NCBI GenBank assembly: GCA_903835685.1
Contig: CAILNX010000053.1
Location: forward strand, 50,487-114,486
Direction: 5' to 3'
DNA length: 64,000 nucleotides
Origin: an uncultured delta proteobacterium
GTDB lineage: Bacteria; Desulfobacterota; Desulfovibrionia; Desulfovibrionales; Desulfovibrionaceae
Under the pieces are notes generated by a model, which saw nothing but the letters and a program-made list of their open reading frames with translations, made no database searches and had not been told where the DNA came from. The translations under genes and the position numbers were made by a program. Shown here one piece after another: positions 16,945 through 26,181 of this stretch. Each line of letters begins with the position of its first letter. Position 1 is the stretch's first letter.

Positions 16945-17344
16945 CCTGCGCCCGGCCCCAGTCCGAAATATCGGACAAGCTTCAACTCCATCGGACGTGG
17001 CCCTGCTCCCCGAGAAATTCCGATCATCCCGTATACGCTCGAGAATTTATTCCCTACCTCCCTTGCCCCGCTCCCGTACGTCTGATATTTTGGACAGGGC
17101 TCAATAACCTGCCCGGGAAGCGTCAAATTTGTTTCAATAAATTCGGCCTATTGTTTCATTCTCCCGGCGACAATCAATTTTGGCAACATTTGTGCAATGC
17201 CTCCCTATCCCGCCAGCAGGGATCGGTTCTCCCGGGATTCCCGCACTCGTCCCTACTCGGACATGCGGGGCGCTTGGCGAGACGCCCTTCGGGGCGCTGA
17301 GGCTCTGACAGTTGTCTGTTCAACCCCGTGCCCCCGGAGGGATC
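16945..17344 (+). other. Intergenic region upstream of the chemoreceptor, with a possible sigma54 promoter
   Basis: About 400 bases without a credible gene, more AT-rich than its surroundings. At 17181-17196 the sequence TGGCAACATTTGTGCA has the GG-N10-GC spacing and most of the -24/-12 consensus bases of a sigma54 promoter, 149 bases before the receptor start. A GGAGG site precedes the ATG at 17345. Nothing else is recognisable. Confidence 0.35.
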
Positions 17345-18907
17345 ATGCCCAAGACTTTCGTTTCCCTGGAAGCCTGCCGCTGGGTGATGGCGCTCCTCGG
17401 CCTTGCGGTCCTTCTGGCCTTGGCCGCCCTTTTCCTGTCCCTGGTCGAACCCGGACGGCTCCTGCTCATTCTCACGCCCGTGAGCCTGGCCCTCTTGGCC
17501 GTGCTTGCGCTCGGGTTGAACGGGATTTCCGCGCTCTTATCCGCCAATGGCGAGACGGCCCGGCGCATCCTGGCCGAAGACTACGCTGTGGCCTTTCCCG
17601 CCCGGAGCACCGGCCTGGCTGCGGACATGCAGGCCTCCCTGACCGGGATGCTGGACAAGCTCAAACACGATTTGAGCCTGGCCCGGGGCATCATGAAGAG
17701 CATGGTCACGCCCTGCGCCGTGGCCGACATCGAGGAGAACTTCATCTTCGGCAACCAGGCCCTCATCCGCATGGTGGAGCACGAGGGCAAGCCCGAGGAC
17801 CACTACGGGAGCAACATCGCCTATTTCTTCTACGGCGAGATCCGGCCCACGGTGCTGGGCGTGGCCATGCGCGAGAACAAGTCCATCAGCAAAGAGGTGG
17901 TCTTCACCGGCCGCAAGGGCCGCAAGCTGGACATCCACATCGACTCCTCCCCGCTCTACGACCTCGAAGGCAAGATCATGGGCGCTCTGTGCGTGTACAC
18001 CGACCTGTCCGAGTCGCGCGCCCGCGAAGCCCTGATCACCCAGCAGAAGGAGACCATCACCCAGGCCATGGAGGCCATCAGCTCGGTGTCCCAGGAACTG
18101 CACGGGACCGCCGGACGACTCATGGTCCAGGTGCGCCAGGCCTCGGCCAACGCCTGCGACCAGGCCCACCGGGCCTTGGCCACGTCCCATTCCATGGAAG
18201 AGATGAACACCGCCGTGGGCGAGGTGGCCCACAGCGCCTCGGAGGCCTCCATGCAGGCCGGCCAGGCCCAGGACAAGGCCCTGGGAGGGTCACGCATCGT
18301 GGAGCAGGCCGTCTCAGCCATCAAGGACGTCAGCGGCCAGACCGCCACCTTGAAGACCAATCTGCACGGCCTGGGCGCACAAATCGCCTCCATCGGCAAG
18401 GTCATGGACGTGATTTCCGACATCGCGGACCAAACCAATCTCCTGGCCCTGAACGCGGCCATCGAGGCCGCCCGGGCGGGCGACGCCGGGCGCGGGTTCG
18501 CGGTGGTGGCCGACGAGGTGCGCAAGCTGGCCGAAAAAACCGTGGGCGCGACCAAGGAAGTGGGCGCGGCCATCTCCTCCATCCAGTCCGACACCCGCCT
18601 CAGCCTGGACGGCATGGACCGCGCCTCCGAGGCCGTGGGCCGGGCCTCCACCCTGGCGGCCGACTCCGGCCAGGCCTTGCGGGAAATCGTGGATCTGGTG
18701 GCCAAGACCACGGACACCATCGTGGCCATCGCCTCGGTGGCCGAGGAGCAGTCCCAGGCCAGCATGGAGATATCCAAGTCCGTGGACGAGGTCCAGGCCA
18801 CCTGCAGCGAGACCTCCAATGAGATGACCGCAGCAGCCCTGGCCGTGGAGGACATCAACCGCCTCTCGGGCGCGTTGCGGGAGATCGTGGACAAATCCCG
18901 GGGCTGA
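17345..18907 (+). CDS. Methyl-accepting chemotaxis protein with PAS domain
   Basis: The 520-residue receptor has two N-terminal membrane helices (about 14-34 and 39-60) joined by only a few residues, so there is essentially no periplasmic sensor. A PAS-like domain follows (about 110-215, from [20 protein letters not shown] to CVYTDLSE). A long coiled-coil signalling domain has the conserved hairpin tip [20 protein letters not shown]. It should sense a cytoplasmic or redox signal through PAS and control CheA. The start at 17345 follows GGAGG. It is monocistronic. Confidence 0.9.
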   Translation: MPKTFVSLEACRWVMALLGLAVLLALAALFLSLVEPGRLLLILTPVSLALLAVLALGLNGISALLSANGETARRILAEDYAVAFPARSTGLAADMQASLTGMLDKLKHDLSLARGIMKSMVTPCAVADIEENFIFGNQALIRMVEHEGKPEDHYGSNIAYFFYGEIRPTVLGVAMRENKSISKEVVFTGRKGRKLDIHIDSSPLYDLEGKIMGALCVYTDLSESRAREALITQQKETITQAMEAISSVSQELHGTAGRLMVQVRQASANACDQAHRALATSHSMEEMNTAVGEVAHSASEASMQAGQAQDKALGGSRIVEQAVSAIKDVSGQTATLKTNLHGLGAQIASIGKVMDVISDIADQTNLLALNAAIEAARAGDAGRGFAVVADEVRKLAEKTVGATKEVGAAISSIQSDTRLSLDGMDRASEAVGRASTLAADSGQALREIVDLVAKTTDTIVAIASVAEEQSQASMEISKSVDEVQATCSETSNEMTAAALAVEDINRLSGALREIVDKSRG

Positions 18908-18935
18908 TTGTAAGCCTGCCCGGCCTTCCCTGAAC

Positions 18936-18970
18936 GCAAAAAGGCCCGCGATCCGAAGTTCGCGGGCCTT
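18936..18970 (-). terminator. Intrinsic terminator of amtB (bidirectional in shape)
   Basis: A perfect 9-bp stem, GGCCCGCGA (18943-18951) with TCGCGGGCC (18960-18968), is followed on the minus strand by TTTTT. It ends amtB and may also stop the chemoreceptor transcript coming from the other side. Confidence 0.85.
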
Positions 18971-18993
18971 GCATCCATCAAAATCGCGCTTCG

Positions 18994-20217
18994 TTATTCG
19001 CTGTAGGCCGCCTCGCTGTGCTGGCTCACGTCCAGGCCCATGGTCTCATGGTCCGGGGCCAGGCGCAGACCGGCCAGGGTCTTGACCAGCTTGAGCAGCA
19101 GGGTGCTGGCCACCAGGGAATAGCCCAGGACCACCAGGCAGCCAAAGGCCTGGATTCCGAGCTGCCCGGGATTCCCGGCCAGCAGCCCGTCCACCCCGGC
19201 CGGATTCACGGCCTTGGTGGCGAAAATCCCCACGCACAGGGTTCCGATCAGGCCGCCCAGGCCGTGGATGCCCACCACGTCCAGGCTGTCGTCAAAGCCC
19301 AGGCGGGACTTGAACATGACCCCCAGATAGCACAGGCCCCCGGCCAGAAGCCCGATGAGCACGGCCGCATTGGGGGCCACGAACCCGGCCGCCGGGGTCA
19401 CGGTGGCCAGCCCGGCCACGGCCCCCGAGGCTGCGCCCAAAGTGGTGGGCTTGCCCCGGTGATACCATTCCACGGCGGTCCACATGGCCATGCCGGCCAT
19501 GCCCCCCAGATGGGTGGAGACAAAGGCCGTGGCCGCCACGCCGTCGGCAGCCAGGGCGCTGCCCGCGTTGAACCCGAACCAGCCGAACCACAACAGGCCC
19601 GTGCCGAGTAAGGTCAGGGGCAGACTGTGGGGGAAGACGTTGACCTGGCCGAAATCCTTGCGCGGGCCGATGACCCACACCGAGGCCAGGGCCGCCGCGC
19701 CCGAGGTCAGGTGCACCACCAGGCCGCCCGCGAAATCAGCCACGCCCATTTCCTTGAGCCAGCCGCCCGCGCCCCAGACCCAGTGGCAGACCGGATTGTA
19801 CACCACCACCACCCAGAGCAGGGAGAAGATCAGAAACGGCCCGAAGCGCATGCGCTCGGCAAAGGCCCCGGTGATCAGCGCCGGGGTGATCACCGCGAAC
19901 ATGCACTGGTAGATCATGAACACCAGATGGGGGATGGTCGGGGCGTAGTCCGGATTGGGAGCCGCGCCCACGTCCGCAAGGCCCGACCAGGCCAGGGACC
20001 CGATCACTCCACCCAGGTCCGGGCCGAAGCTCATGGAATAGCCCAGGTAGACCCACTCCAGGCTGACCAGGGAGATAAGGATGAAACTCTGCATGATGGT
20101 GCCCAGGGCGTTCTTGCCCCGGACCATGCCCCCGTAGAACAGGGCCAGACCCGGGGTCATGAGCAGGACCAGGGCCGCGCTGATGAGCACGAAAGCAGTG
20201 TCTCCGGCTTGAATCAT
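18994..20217 (-). CDS. amtB: Ammonium transporter
   Basis: The 407-residue membrane protein conducts ammonium/ammonia. It has about eleven helices and the family signatures DTAFVLISAALVLLMTPGLA, FYGGMVRGKN and DDSLDVVGIHGLGGLIGTL, the latter including a pore histidine. The start at 20217 follows GGAGG; codons further upstream have no binding site. No glnB/glnK PII gene is next to it, which is unusual because the pair is normally linked. A sigma54-like promoter upstream fits nitrogen control. Confidence 0.93.
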   Translation of the reverse strand: MIQAGDTAFVLISAALVLLMTPGLALFYGGMVRGKNALGTIMQSFILISLVSLEWVYLGYSMSFGPDLGGVIGSLAWSGLADVGAAPNPDYAPTIPHLVFMIYQCMFAVITPALITGAFAERMRFGPFLIFSLLWVVVVYNPVCHWVWGAGGWLKEMGVADFAGGLVVHLTSGAAALASVWVIGPRKDFGQVNVFPHSLPLTLLGTGLLWFGWFGFNAGSALAADGVAATAFVSTHLGGMAGMAMWTAVEWYHRGKPTTLGAASGAVAGLATVTPAAGFVAPNAAVLIGLLAGGLCYLGVMFKSRLGFDDSLDVVGIHGLGGLIGTLCVGIFATKAVNPAGVDGLLAGNPGQLGIQAFGCLVVLGYSLVASTLLLKLVKTLAGLRLAPDHETMGLDVSQHSEAAYSE

Positions 20218-20292
20218 GAAGCCTCCATGGGTGCGCGGGAAGCGGTCTGCATCCGGCGCAGGGGATTGGGGATGGCCCGGCAATCACTTGGG

Positions 20293-20308
20293 CGCGAGCG
20301 ATTTGCCA
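20293..20308 (-). promoter_or_regulatory. Candidate sigma54 promoter of amtB
   Basis: On the minus strand TGGCAAATCGCTCGCG matches the -24 box (TGGCA), has GG and GC exactly ten bases apart, and reads TCGC where the -12 box expects TTGC. It lies about 75 bases before the amtB start. Nitrogen-regulated amtB genes often use sigma54. Confidence 0.45.
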
Positions 20309-20609
20309 TAAACCGAAAAGGGCGGATATGACAACAAAAAATGTAGTATATATTTTACATAAATGGGAATTTGTTACAATTGTCAGGATTTGTCCGACAA
20401 ATTTTGTCTGTGTCCGCAGGAGAGACCCTGGGGCGGCCTGCATTTTTAGGGCAAATGACAAAATTGAAATGCGGCCCGTGCAGCGCTCTGCCCGGCAGCA
20501 TTTCGTGGACGCCTCCGGCGCTGGCGACCCTTAAGTCCCCTGGCCGCCCCTGCCTGCTCCTGCCCAGTCCCTGGCCCGGCCCCTCAATGATCCCTGGGCG
20601 GTCCCTGCC
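20309..20609. other. AT-rich intergenic region between divergent amtB and plsY, with inverted repeats
   Basis: No gene is visible. From 20320 to 20470 the sequence is strikingly AT-rich. It contains ATGTA-N10-TACAT (20341-20360), the palindrome ACAATTGT (20376-20383) and TTTGTC-C-GACAAA (20389-20401). These lie upstream of the amtB sigma54-like site, where activator sites would be expected. Confidence 0.4.
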
Positions 20610-20638
20610 TTGCCTTGGCCGGGCAAGTGCTTTATATC
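20610..20638 (+). promoter_or_regulatory. Sigma70-type promoter of plsY
   Basis: TTGCCT (20610-20615) and TATATC (20633-20638) are 17 bases apart. The predicted start of transcription is near 20645, 35 bases before the plsY ATG. Confidence 0.5.
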
Positions 20639-20679
20639 CTGGCCACGGGCGAAACCACTTTGCCGAAAGAGAGGCGGAC

Positions 20680-21273
20680 ATGACCATCCTTTGGATAATA
20701 TTGGCCTTTGGCCTTGGCTCCATCCCCTTCGGCCTGGTGATTTCCCGGATGGTGAAGGGCCTGGACCCCCGCGAGGCGGGCAGCCACAACACCGGGGCCA
20801 CCAATGTGGCCCGGCTCTGCGGCCTGGGATACGGGATTCTGGTGCTGGCCTTGGACATCGGGAAGGGCTGGCTGCCCGTGGCCCTGGCCCTGAACCCGGA
20901 CCGGGGCTGGCTGGCCATGAGCCTGGTGGCCATGGCCGCGCTTTTCGGCCATGTCTTTTCCCCCTTCCTGGAGTACAAGGGCGGCAAGGCCGTGGCCACC
21001 ACCGTGGGCGTGTTCCTGGCCCTGTCCCCGGGCGTGACCCTGGCGGCGGCCGCAGCCTGCCTGCTGACCATCAAGTTTTCCGGGTACGTGTCCCTGGGCT
21101 CGCTCACGCTGGCCGTGTGCCTGCCGGTGTTCTGCCTGCTGGCCGGGCTGCCCCAGTACGTGCCCCTGGCCCTGGCGGTCATGGCCCTGCTTTTTACCCG
21201 GCACCGGGAGAACATCGAGCGCCTGGCCCGGGGCCAGGAGAACCCCTTTCGGGGGGCGGGCGGCGACGCCTGA
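20680..21273 (+). CDS. plsY: Acyl-phosphate glycerol-3-phosphate acyltransferase
   Basis: This 197-residue membrane enzyme transfers an acyl group from acyl phosphate to glycerol-3-phosphate, the first step of phospholipid synthesis. The three family motifs are present: GLGSIPFGLV, the glycine-rich GSHNTGATNVAR and HVFSPFLEYKGGKAVATTVG. About five membrane helices are expected. It is a single gene. Confidence 0.95.
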   Translation: MTILWIILAFGLGSIPFGLVISRMVKGLDPREAGSHNTGATNVARLCGLGYGILVLALDIGKGWLPVALALNPDRGWLAMSLVAMAALFGHVFSPFLEYKGGKAVATTVGVFLALSPGVTLAAAAACLLTIKFSGYVSLGSLTLAVCLPVFCLLAGLPQYVPLALAVMALLFTRHRENIERLARGQENPFRGAGGDA

Positions 21274-21306
21274 CGGCCGTCTGGAATGTGTGTCGGTGAG
21301 GCGGCC

Positions 21307-23490
21307 CTACTCCGTAGCGGCCAGAAGACTCCCGCGCCTGGCCATGAGCACCTCGGCGGCCGCAGCCCCCACCGGACGGGAAAAGAGGAAACCCTGGGCG
21401 AAGCCGCAGGACAGGGCCTTGAGCATCAAGTGCTGGCGGTTGGTCTCCACGCCCTCGGCCACGCAGACCCGGCCGAGCTTTTCACCCAGGGCCACGATGG
21501 AGCGGGTGATCTCCAGACTTTCCTCGTCCGTGCCGAGCTTGGAGATGAAGGCCCGGTCGATCTTGATCATGTCGATGGGGAAGCGGGCCAGGTAGGACAG
21601 GGAGGAATACCCGGTGCCGAAGTCGTCCACGGCCACCCGGGCGCCCTGCTCCCGCAGGCGATTTAATATGGCCAGAGCCCGCTCGGGATTGGCCATCATG
21701 CACGTTTCCGTGATCTCCACCCGCACCCGGTCCAGGGGCACCCCCTGATCCTGGAAAATCTTCAGGAACTGGTCCACGAATTCCGTGCGGGCCAGTTGGA
21801 TGGGCGAGATGTTCACGGCCACGTAAGGCCCGTGGCCGTTGGTCTCCATGGATATCCAGCGGCGCAGGTCGGCCGCCACCTGGGTCAGGATAGACCGGCC
21901 CATGTCCACCACCAGGCCCGAGTCCTCGGCCAGGGGGATGAACAGCGCCGGATTGACCAGCCCCCGGGTGGGATGCCGCCAGCGGGCCAGGGCCTCGAAC
22001 CCGGCCAGGGTCGAGTCCTCCACCCGCACGATGGCCTGGTACAGGGGAAAGAACTCGCTGGCGGCGATGCCCCGGCGCATGTCGTTCTCCAGGGACAAAA
22101 GCACCCCGGCCTGCTCGCGCATGCGCTTGTTGAACACCTTCATCCGGCCGCGCCCGGCCTCCTTGGCCTTGTACATGGCGATGTTGGCGTCGCGCAGGAT
22201 GTCGTCGGGCCGCACGCTTTCCCCCGGGCCGAAGACCAGGCCCGTGCTCACCGTGAGCCGGATCTCCTGCCCGCCCAGGAGCATGGGTTCGGCCATGGCC
22301 TTGCGTACCCGGTTCAGAATGCGCACGGCCTCGCCGTAGGAGGTCAGGTCCTCCAGCACCAACACGAACTCGTCCCCGCCGAAACGGGCCATGGTGTCGA
22401 TGGAGCGCACGCTGGCGGCCAGGATTTGGGCCACCTCGCGCAGCACGCTGTCCCCAAAGGGATGGCCCAGGCTGTCGTTGATGATCTTGAAGCGGTCCAG
22501 GTCCAGGAAGGCCACGGCGAAGATGGCCTCGGGACGCCGCATGGCCCGGAGCAGGGCGTGGCTGATGCGGTCCTGGCACAGGGTCCGGTTGGCCAGGTCC
22601 GTGAGCGGATCGTGCAGGGCCTGATGGCGCAACTGCTCCTCGGCCCGCTTGTTCTCGGTGATGTCCTGGATGTGGGCGATGATGGACAGGGCCTGGCCGG
22701 ATTCACCCGTGATCTTGGCCACGTGCAGCCGGACCCAGACCAGATTCCCGGTCTTGGACAATAAACGCTGCTCGTACTGATGGGTGGGTTCCTGGTCCGT
22801 GACAAAGGAGGCGTGGCGCTCCAGGGCCATGTCCATGTCCTCGGGATGGGACACGTCCCGGAGGTGGCGGCCGGCCAGCTCTTTGGGGCTGGATTCGAGC
22901 ATGTCCGCCAGGGCCTGGTTGGCCATGATGAAACGGCCGCCCAGGTCCAGAAGGACCATGCCCGTGGCCGCCTGCTCAAAGGAGGCCCGGAACAGGGCCT
23001 CGCTCTCGCCCAAGGCCCGCTCGGCCTTGAGCCGGGCGGTGATGTCCCGGGCCACGATGATGAGATGCGCCTGGCCGGAGACCACATGCTGGACCCGGGT
23101 GGCCTCCACGGGCAGGCTCCCGCCCCGGGCCGTGCGCACCCCGTGCACGATGCGGCTGCCGTTCTCGCCCGGGACCACGAAGGCGTCGGCCTCGGAAATG
23201 ATGTCCTCCAGGCCCATGCCCAGGATCTGCTGGCGGGTGAAGCCCATGGCCCGGCAGGCGGTCTGGTTGCAGTCCTGGATGCGGCCGGTGTCCGGATCGG
23301 CCATGAAGATGAGGTCCCCGGAATGGTCCAGAAGCGCGCGGAAATGCTCCAGTTCCTGAAGGCGCTTGCGCAGTTCCGGGTAGTAGCTCTTCTGGAAGGA
23401 GCGTTCCCCCAGGCCGATGAGCCGGTCCCGGTCGCTTTCGGCCGAAGGCAGGCCCCCGCCCGGGGCCGGATTCCTGCGCTGGACGCTCAT
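21307..23490 (-). CDS. PAS-PAS-GGDEF-EAL cyclic-di-GMP signalling protein
   Basis: The 727-residue cytoplasmic protein has two PAS domains (about 45-165 and 166-290), a GGDEF domain and an EAL domain. The GGDEF active site is intact (RFGGDEF), with an RxxD inhibitory site (RSID) five residues before it. The EAL domain keeps FEALARW, NISPIQL, EITE, DDFGTGYSSL, KIDR and AEGVET, so both cyclic-di-GMP synthesis and breakdown look possible. The start codon follows the alcohol dehydrogenase stop without a gap (TAGATG), so the two genes are co-transcribed. Confidence 0.92.
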   Translation of the reverse strand: MSVQRRNPAPGGGLPSAESDRDRLIGLGERSFQKSYYPELRKRLQELEHFRALLDHSGDLIFMADPDTGRIQDCNQTACRAMGFTRQQILGMGLEDIISEADAFVVPGENGSRIVHGVRTARGGSLPVEATRVQHVVSGQAHLIIVARDITARLKAERALGESEALFRASFEQAATGMVLLDLGGRFIMANQALADMLESSPKELAGRHLRDVSHPEDMDMALERHASFVTDQEPTHQYEQRLLSKTGNLVWVRLHVAKITGESGQALSIIAHIQDITENKRAEEQLRHQALHDPLTDLANRTLCQDRISHALLRAMRRPEAIFAVAFLDLDRFKIINDSLGHPFGDSVLREVAQILAASVRSIDTMARFGGDEFVLVLEDLTSYGEAVRILNRVRKAMAEPMLLGGQEIRLTVSTGLVFGPGESVRPDDILRDANIAMYKAKEAGRGRMKVFNKRMREQAGVLLSLENDMRRGIAASEFFPLYQAIVRVEDSTLAGFEALARWRHPTRGLVNPALFIPLAEDSGLVVDMGRSILTQVAADLRRWISMETNGHGPYVAVNISPIQLARTEFVDQFLKIFQDQGVPLDRVRVEITETCMMANPERALAILNRLREQGARVAVDDFGTGYSSLSYLARFPIDMIKIDRAFISKLGTDEESLEITRSIVALGEKLGRVCVAEGVETNRQHLMLKALSCGFAQGFLFSRPVGAAAAEVLMARRGSLLAATE

Positions 23491-24648
23491 CTACATGGCT
23501 CGGGCGTAAATGCCCTTCAGGTCGGCCAGGCTGGCGACCCGGGGATTGGTCAGCAGGCAGGGGTCCTTCAGGGCCTTTTCGGCCAGGCGGTCCAGATCCT
23601 CGGGCCGCACCCCGATCGCCGACAGGGTCCGGGTCAGGCCCAGGCGCTTTTTCAACTCCTCCACGGCCTGGATCATGGCCCCGGCCGCCTCGCCCGGGCC
23701 GAAGTCCAGGCCCAGGGTCCGGGCCATGGCCTCGAAGCGCTCGGGGCAGGACGGGGCGTTGAAGGCCATGACCGGGGGCAGGAGGATGGCGTTGCATTCT
23801 CCGTGGGGCAGGTCCAGAAGGCCGCCCAGGCTGTGGGCCAGGGCGTGCACCGCGCCCAGGATGGCGTTGGAGAAGGCCAACCCGGCCTCCAGACAGGCCA
23901 GTTGCATCTGGGCTCGGGCCGTGATGTCCCGGGGCTCGTTCATGGCCCGGGGCAGGGAGACGAACACCCGACGGATGGCGCTCAAGGCCAACTGGTCGGT
24001 GATAGGCGAGGAGGCGTTGGACACAAAGGCCTCCACCGCGTGGGTCAGGGCGTCCATGCCTGTGTTGGCGGTCAGGTCCGGGGGCATGGTCACGGTCAGT
24101 TCCGGATCGATGAGGGACACGTCCGGGACCATGGCCTTGCTCACGATGGCAATTTTCACCTGACGCACGGTGTCGTTGATGATGGCGAACTGGGACACGT
24201 CCGCCGCGCTGCCCGAGGTGGTGGGAATGCACACCAGGGGCGGGCAGGGCTGGGCCACCTGGTCCACGCCCTCGAACTCCAGGATGTGGCGGTTGTTGGT
24301 GCACACCGCGCCGATGCCCTTGGCGCAGTCGATGGCGCTGCCTCCGCCGATCCCCAGCAGGGCCTCGCACTCCCTGGACCGGAAGACCTCGGCCCCGGCC
24401 ATGACCTCGTGGTCCCGGGGATTGGGGGTGACCTCGGAGAAAACCGTCACCCGCATGCCCTGGTCCAGGAGCATGGATTTGACCGGCTCCACCCACCCGG
24501 CGGCCACGATTCCCGGGTCCGTGACCAGGAGCACCGAGGCGGCCTGAAAATTGCGCAGGTATTGGGCGGCCAGACCCGAGGCCTGGGGTCCGAAAACGAA
24601 TTCCGGGGCCACGAATTTACGCAGCACCAGGGCATTGTCAATGTCCAT
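23491..24648 (-). CDS. Iron-containing (group III) alcohol dehydrogenase
   Basis: The 385-residue NAD(P)-dependent dehydrogenase interconverts alcohols and aldehydes. It shows GGGSAIDCAKGIG for the nucleotide, TGMDALTHAVEAF with metal-binding Asp and His, and HALAHSLGGLLDLPHGECN with two further metal histidines. The start at 24648 follows GAGGAG; the frame extends 13 codons upstream without support. Substrate is unknown; ethanol oxidation is common in this group. It is the first gene of a two-gene unit with the cyclic-di-GMP protein. Confidence 0.9.
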   Translation of the reverse strand: MDIDNALVLRKFVAPEFVFGPQASGLAAQYLRNFQAASVLLVTDPGIVAAGWVEPVKSMLLDQGMRVTVFSEVTPNPRDHEVMAGAEVFRSRECEALLGIGGGSAIDCAKGIGAVCTNNRHILEFEGVDQVAQPCPPLVCIPTTSGSAADVSQFAIINDTVRQVKIAIVSKAMVPDVSLIDPELTVTMPPDLTANTGMDALTHAVEAFVSNASSPITDQLALSAIRRVFVSLPRAMNEPRDITARAQMQLACLEAGLAFSNAILGAVHALAHSLGGLLDLPHGECNAILLPPVMAFNAPSCPERFEAMARTLGLDFGPGEAAGAMIQAVEELKKRLGLTRTLSAIGVRPEDLDRLAEKALKDPCLLTNPRVASLADLKGIYARAM

Positions 24649-24897
24649 GAGGGTCTCCTCGCGGCGGAGATTGGCGCAAAACTCCACCGATGAACATTCT
24701 ATGCCCCGAAAGCCCCGGAAGTCAACGCCGCGAAAGGTCAGGCCACCACGTTCAAGAGGGGCTTTCCCCCGGGGAAAACCGGCGCATCACCCCCAATTCG
24801 CCTGCCTTTGCCCGCAATAAACCGGGTAGAGAGCCCGAAACCCTCCCAGGCCGCCCCTTCCGGTTGAATCCCAGGCTCCTTTGTCGTAGCCTGGACC

Positions 24898-26076
24898 ATG
24901 GTTCAGATTCTCATCGCCCACATCGACATGGACGCCTTCTTCGCCTCGGTGGAGCAGATGGACCATCCGGAGATCCGAGGCAAGCCCGTGGTCGTGGGCG
25001 GTCACGGCCCGCGCTCGGTGGTGGCGGCCGCCTCCTACGAGGCCCGGGTCTTCGGAGTGCGCAGCGCCATGCCCATGGTCACGGCCCTGCGCCAGTGCCC
25101 GCAGCTCATCGTCATGCCCGGCCGCATGTCCCGGTACAAGGAGATTTCCCGGGCGGTCATGGGGGTGCTGGACCGCTTCTCCCCCCTGGTGGAGCAGGCC
25201 TCGGTGGACGAAGCCTACCTGGATCTGACCGGCAGCGAGCGGCTTTTGGGCTCGGCCTGGGACATCGGCGCGGCCATCAAGACCCAGGTGCGCCAGGCCA
25301 CGGGCCTGACCTGCTCTTTTGGCGCGGCCCCGGCCAAATTCCTGGCCAAGATCGCCTCGGATATGAACAAGCCCGACGGGCTCACGGTCATTGCCCCGGA
25401 CCAGGTGGCCGCCTTCATGGCCGCCCTGCCCCTGGGCAAGATTCCGGGGGTGGGGGCCAAGACCGCCGAGGCCCTGGCCCGGCTGAACGTGCGCACGGCC
25501 GGAGATGTCCTGCGCCGCCCCGAGTCCTTCTGGATCGAGCGCCTGGGCGAACGCGGCCGGGACCTCTACGAGACCGCCCAGGGCCTGGACCGCTCCCAGG
25601 TCACGCCCCACAGCCTGCCCAAGTCCATGAGCGCCGAGCACACCTTTGACACGGATGTCCCGCCCCGGCGTCTGGACGAACTGAAAATCTGGCTCCTGCG
25701 CCAGGCCGAGCGCGTGGGCCGCGATCTGCGCCGCCACAGCGCCTCGGGCCGCACCGTGACCTTAAAGGTGCGCTACGCGGACTTCAGCCTGATCACCCGC
25801 TCCCGCTCCCTGCCCGGCCCCACGGCCTCCACCCGGCGTATCCACGAGGTGGCCTGCGACCTGCTCGACCGCCTGGACCCGCAAAAGCCCATCCGGCTCA
25901 TCGGCCTGGGTGTGTCCAGCCTGACCTTTGCCCAGCGCCAGCTCTCGCTTCTGCCCGATCCCACGGAGCGCAGCGAGGACATGGACCGGGCGGCCGACGC
26001 CGTGCGGAAACGGTTCGGGGACAAGGCCATTGTTCGGGCCGCGACTTTGCGGGAAGCTGAAGAGCCCAAGAGATGA
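24898..26076 (+). CDS. dinB: DNA polymerase IV (Y-family translesion polymerase)
   Basis: The 392-residue error-prone polymerase bypasses lesions. Catalytic acids are Asp10 (HIDMDAFFASVE) and Asp104-Glu105 (ASVDEAYLDLTG); Phe15 is the steric gate. The helix-hairpin-helix region reads GKIPGVGAKTAEAL. A sliding-clamp-binding QLSLL is at 348-352, followed by about 40 more residues, so it is not at the very end as in E. coli. I see no clear LexA box in the short upstream region. Confidence 0.94.
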   Translation: MVQILIAHIDMDAFFASVEQMDHPEIRGKPVVVGGHGPRSVVAAASYEARVFGVRSAMPMVTALRQCPQLIVMPGRMSRYKEISRAVMGVLDRFSPLVEQASVDEAYLDLTGSERLLGSAWDIGAAIKTQVRQATGLTCSFGAAPAKFLAKIASDMNKPDGLTVIAPDQVAAFMAALPLGKIPGVGAKTAEALARLNVRTAGDVLRRPESFWIERLGERGRDLYETAQGLDRSQVTPHSLPKSMSAEHTFDTDVPPRRLDELKIWLLRQAERVGRDLRRHSASGRTVTLKVRYADFSLITRSRSLPGPTASTRRIHEVACDLLDRLDPQKPIRLIGLGVSSLTFAQRQLSLLPDPTERSEDMDRAADAVRKRFGDKAIVRAATLREAEEPKR

Positions 26077-26104
26077 TAAGATCAAACTGACCGAAGAAAC
26101 CCGA

Positions 26105-26150
26105 CAAGAAAGAAGAATAAAAATAATTATTTCTTATTCTTATCCTCTTG
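26105..26150. repeat. AT-rich palindromic element between convergent dinB and hydrolase genes
   Basis: AAGAATAA (26113-26120) and TTATTCTT (26134-26141) flank the palindromic centre AAATAATTATTT; outer CAAGA and TCTTG arms extend the hairpin. It lies between two converging genes and may act as a bidirectional terminator. The 20 bases from 26122 match those at 30793 in 19 positions. Confidence 0.6.
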
Positions 26151-26181
26151 CGAAGGCTGACGCCAATTTCCAAACGCAACG

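Noticed and set aside
17197..18822. A 541-codon open frame overlapping the chemoreceptor
   Set aside because: It is a frame shadow in GC-rich DNA: Pro/Arg/Gly/His-rich, no domains, and the overlapping chemoreceptor frame is unmistakable.
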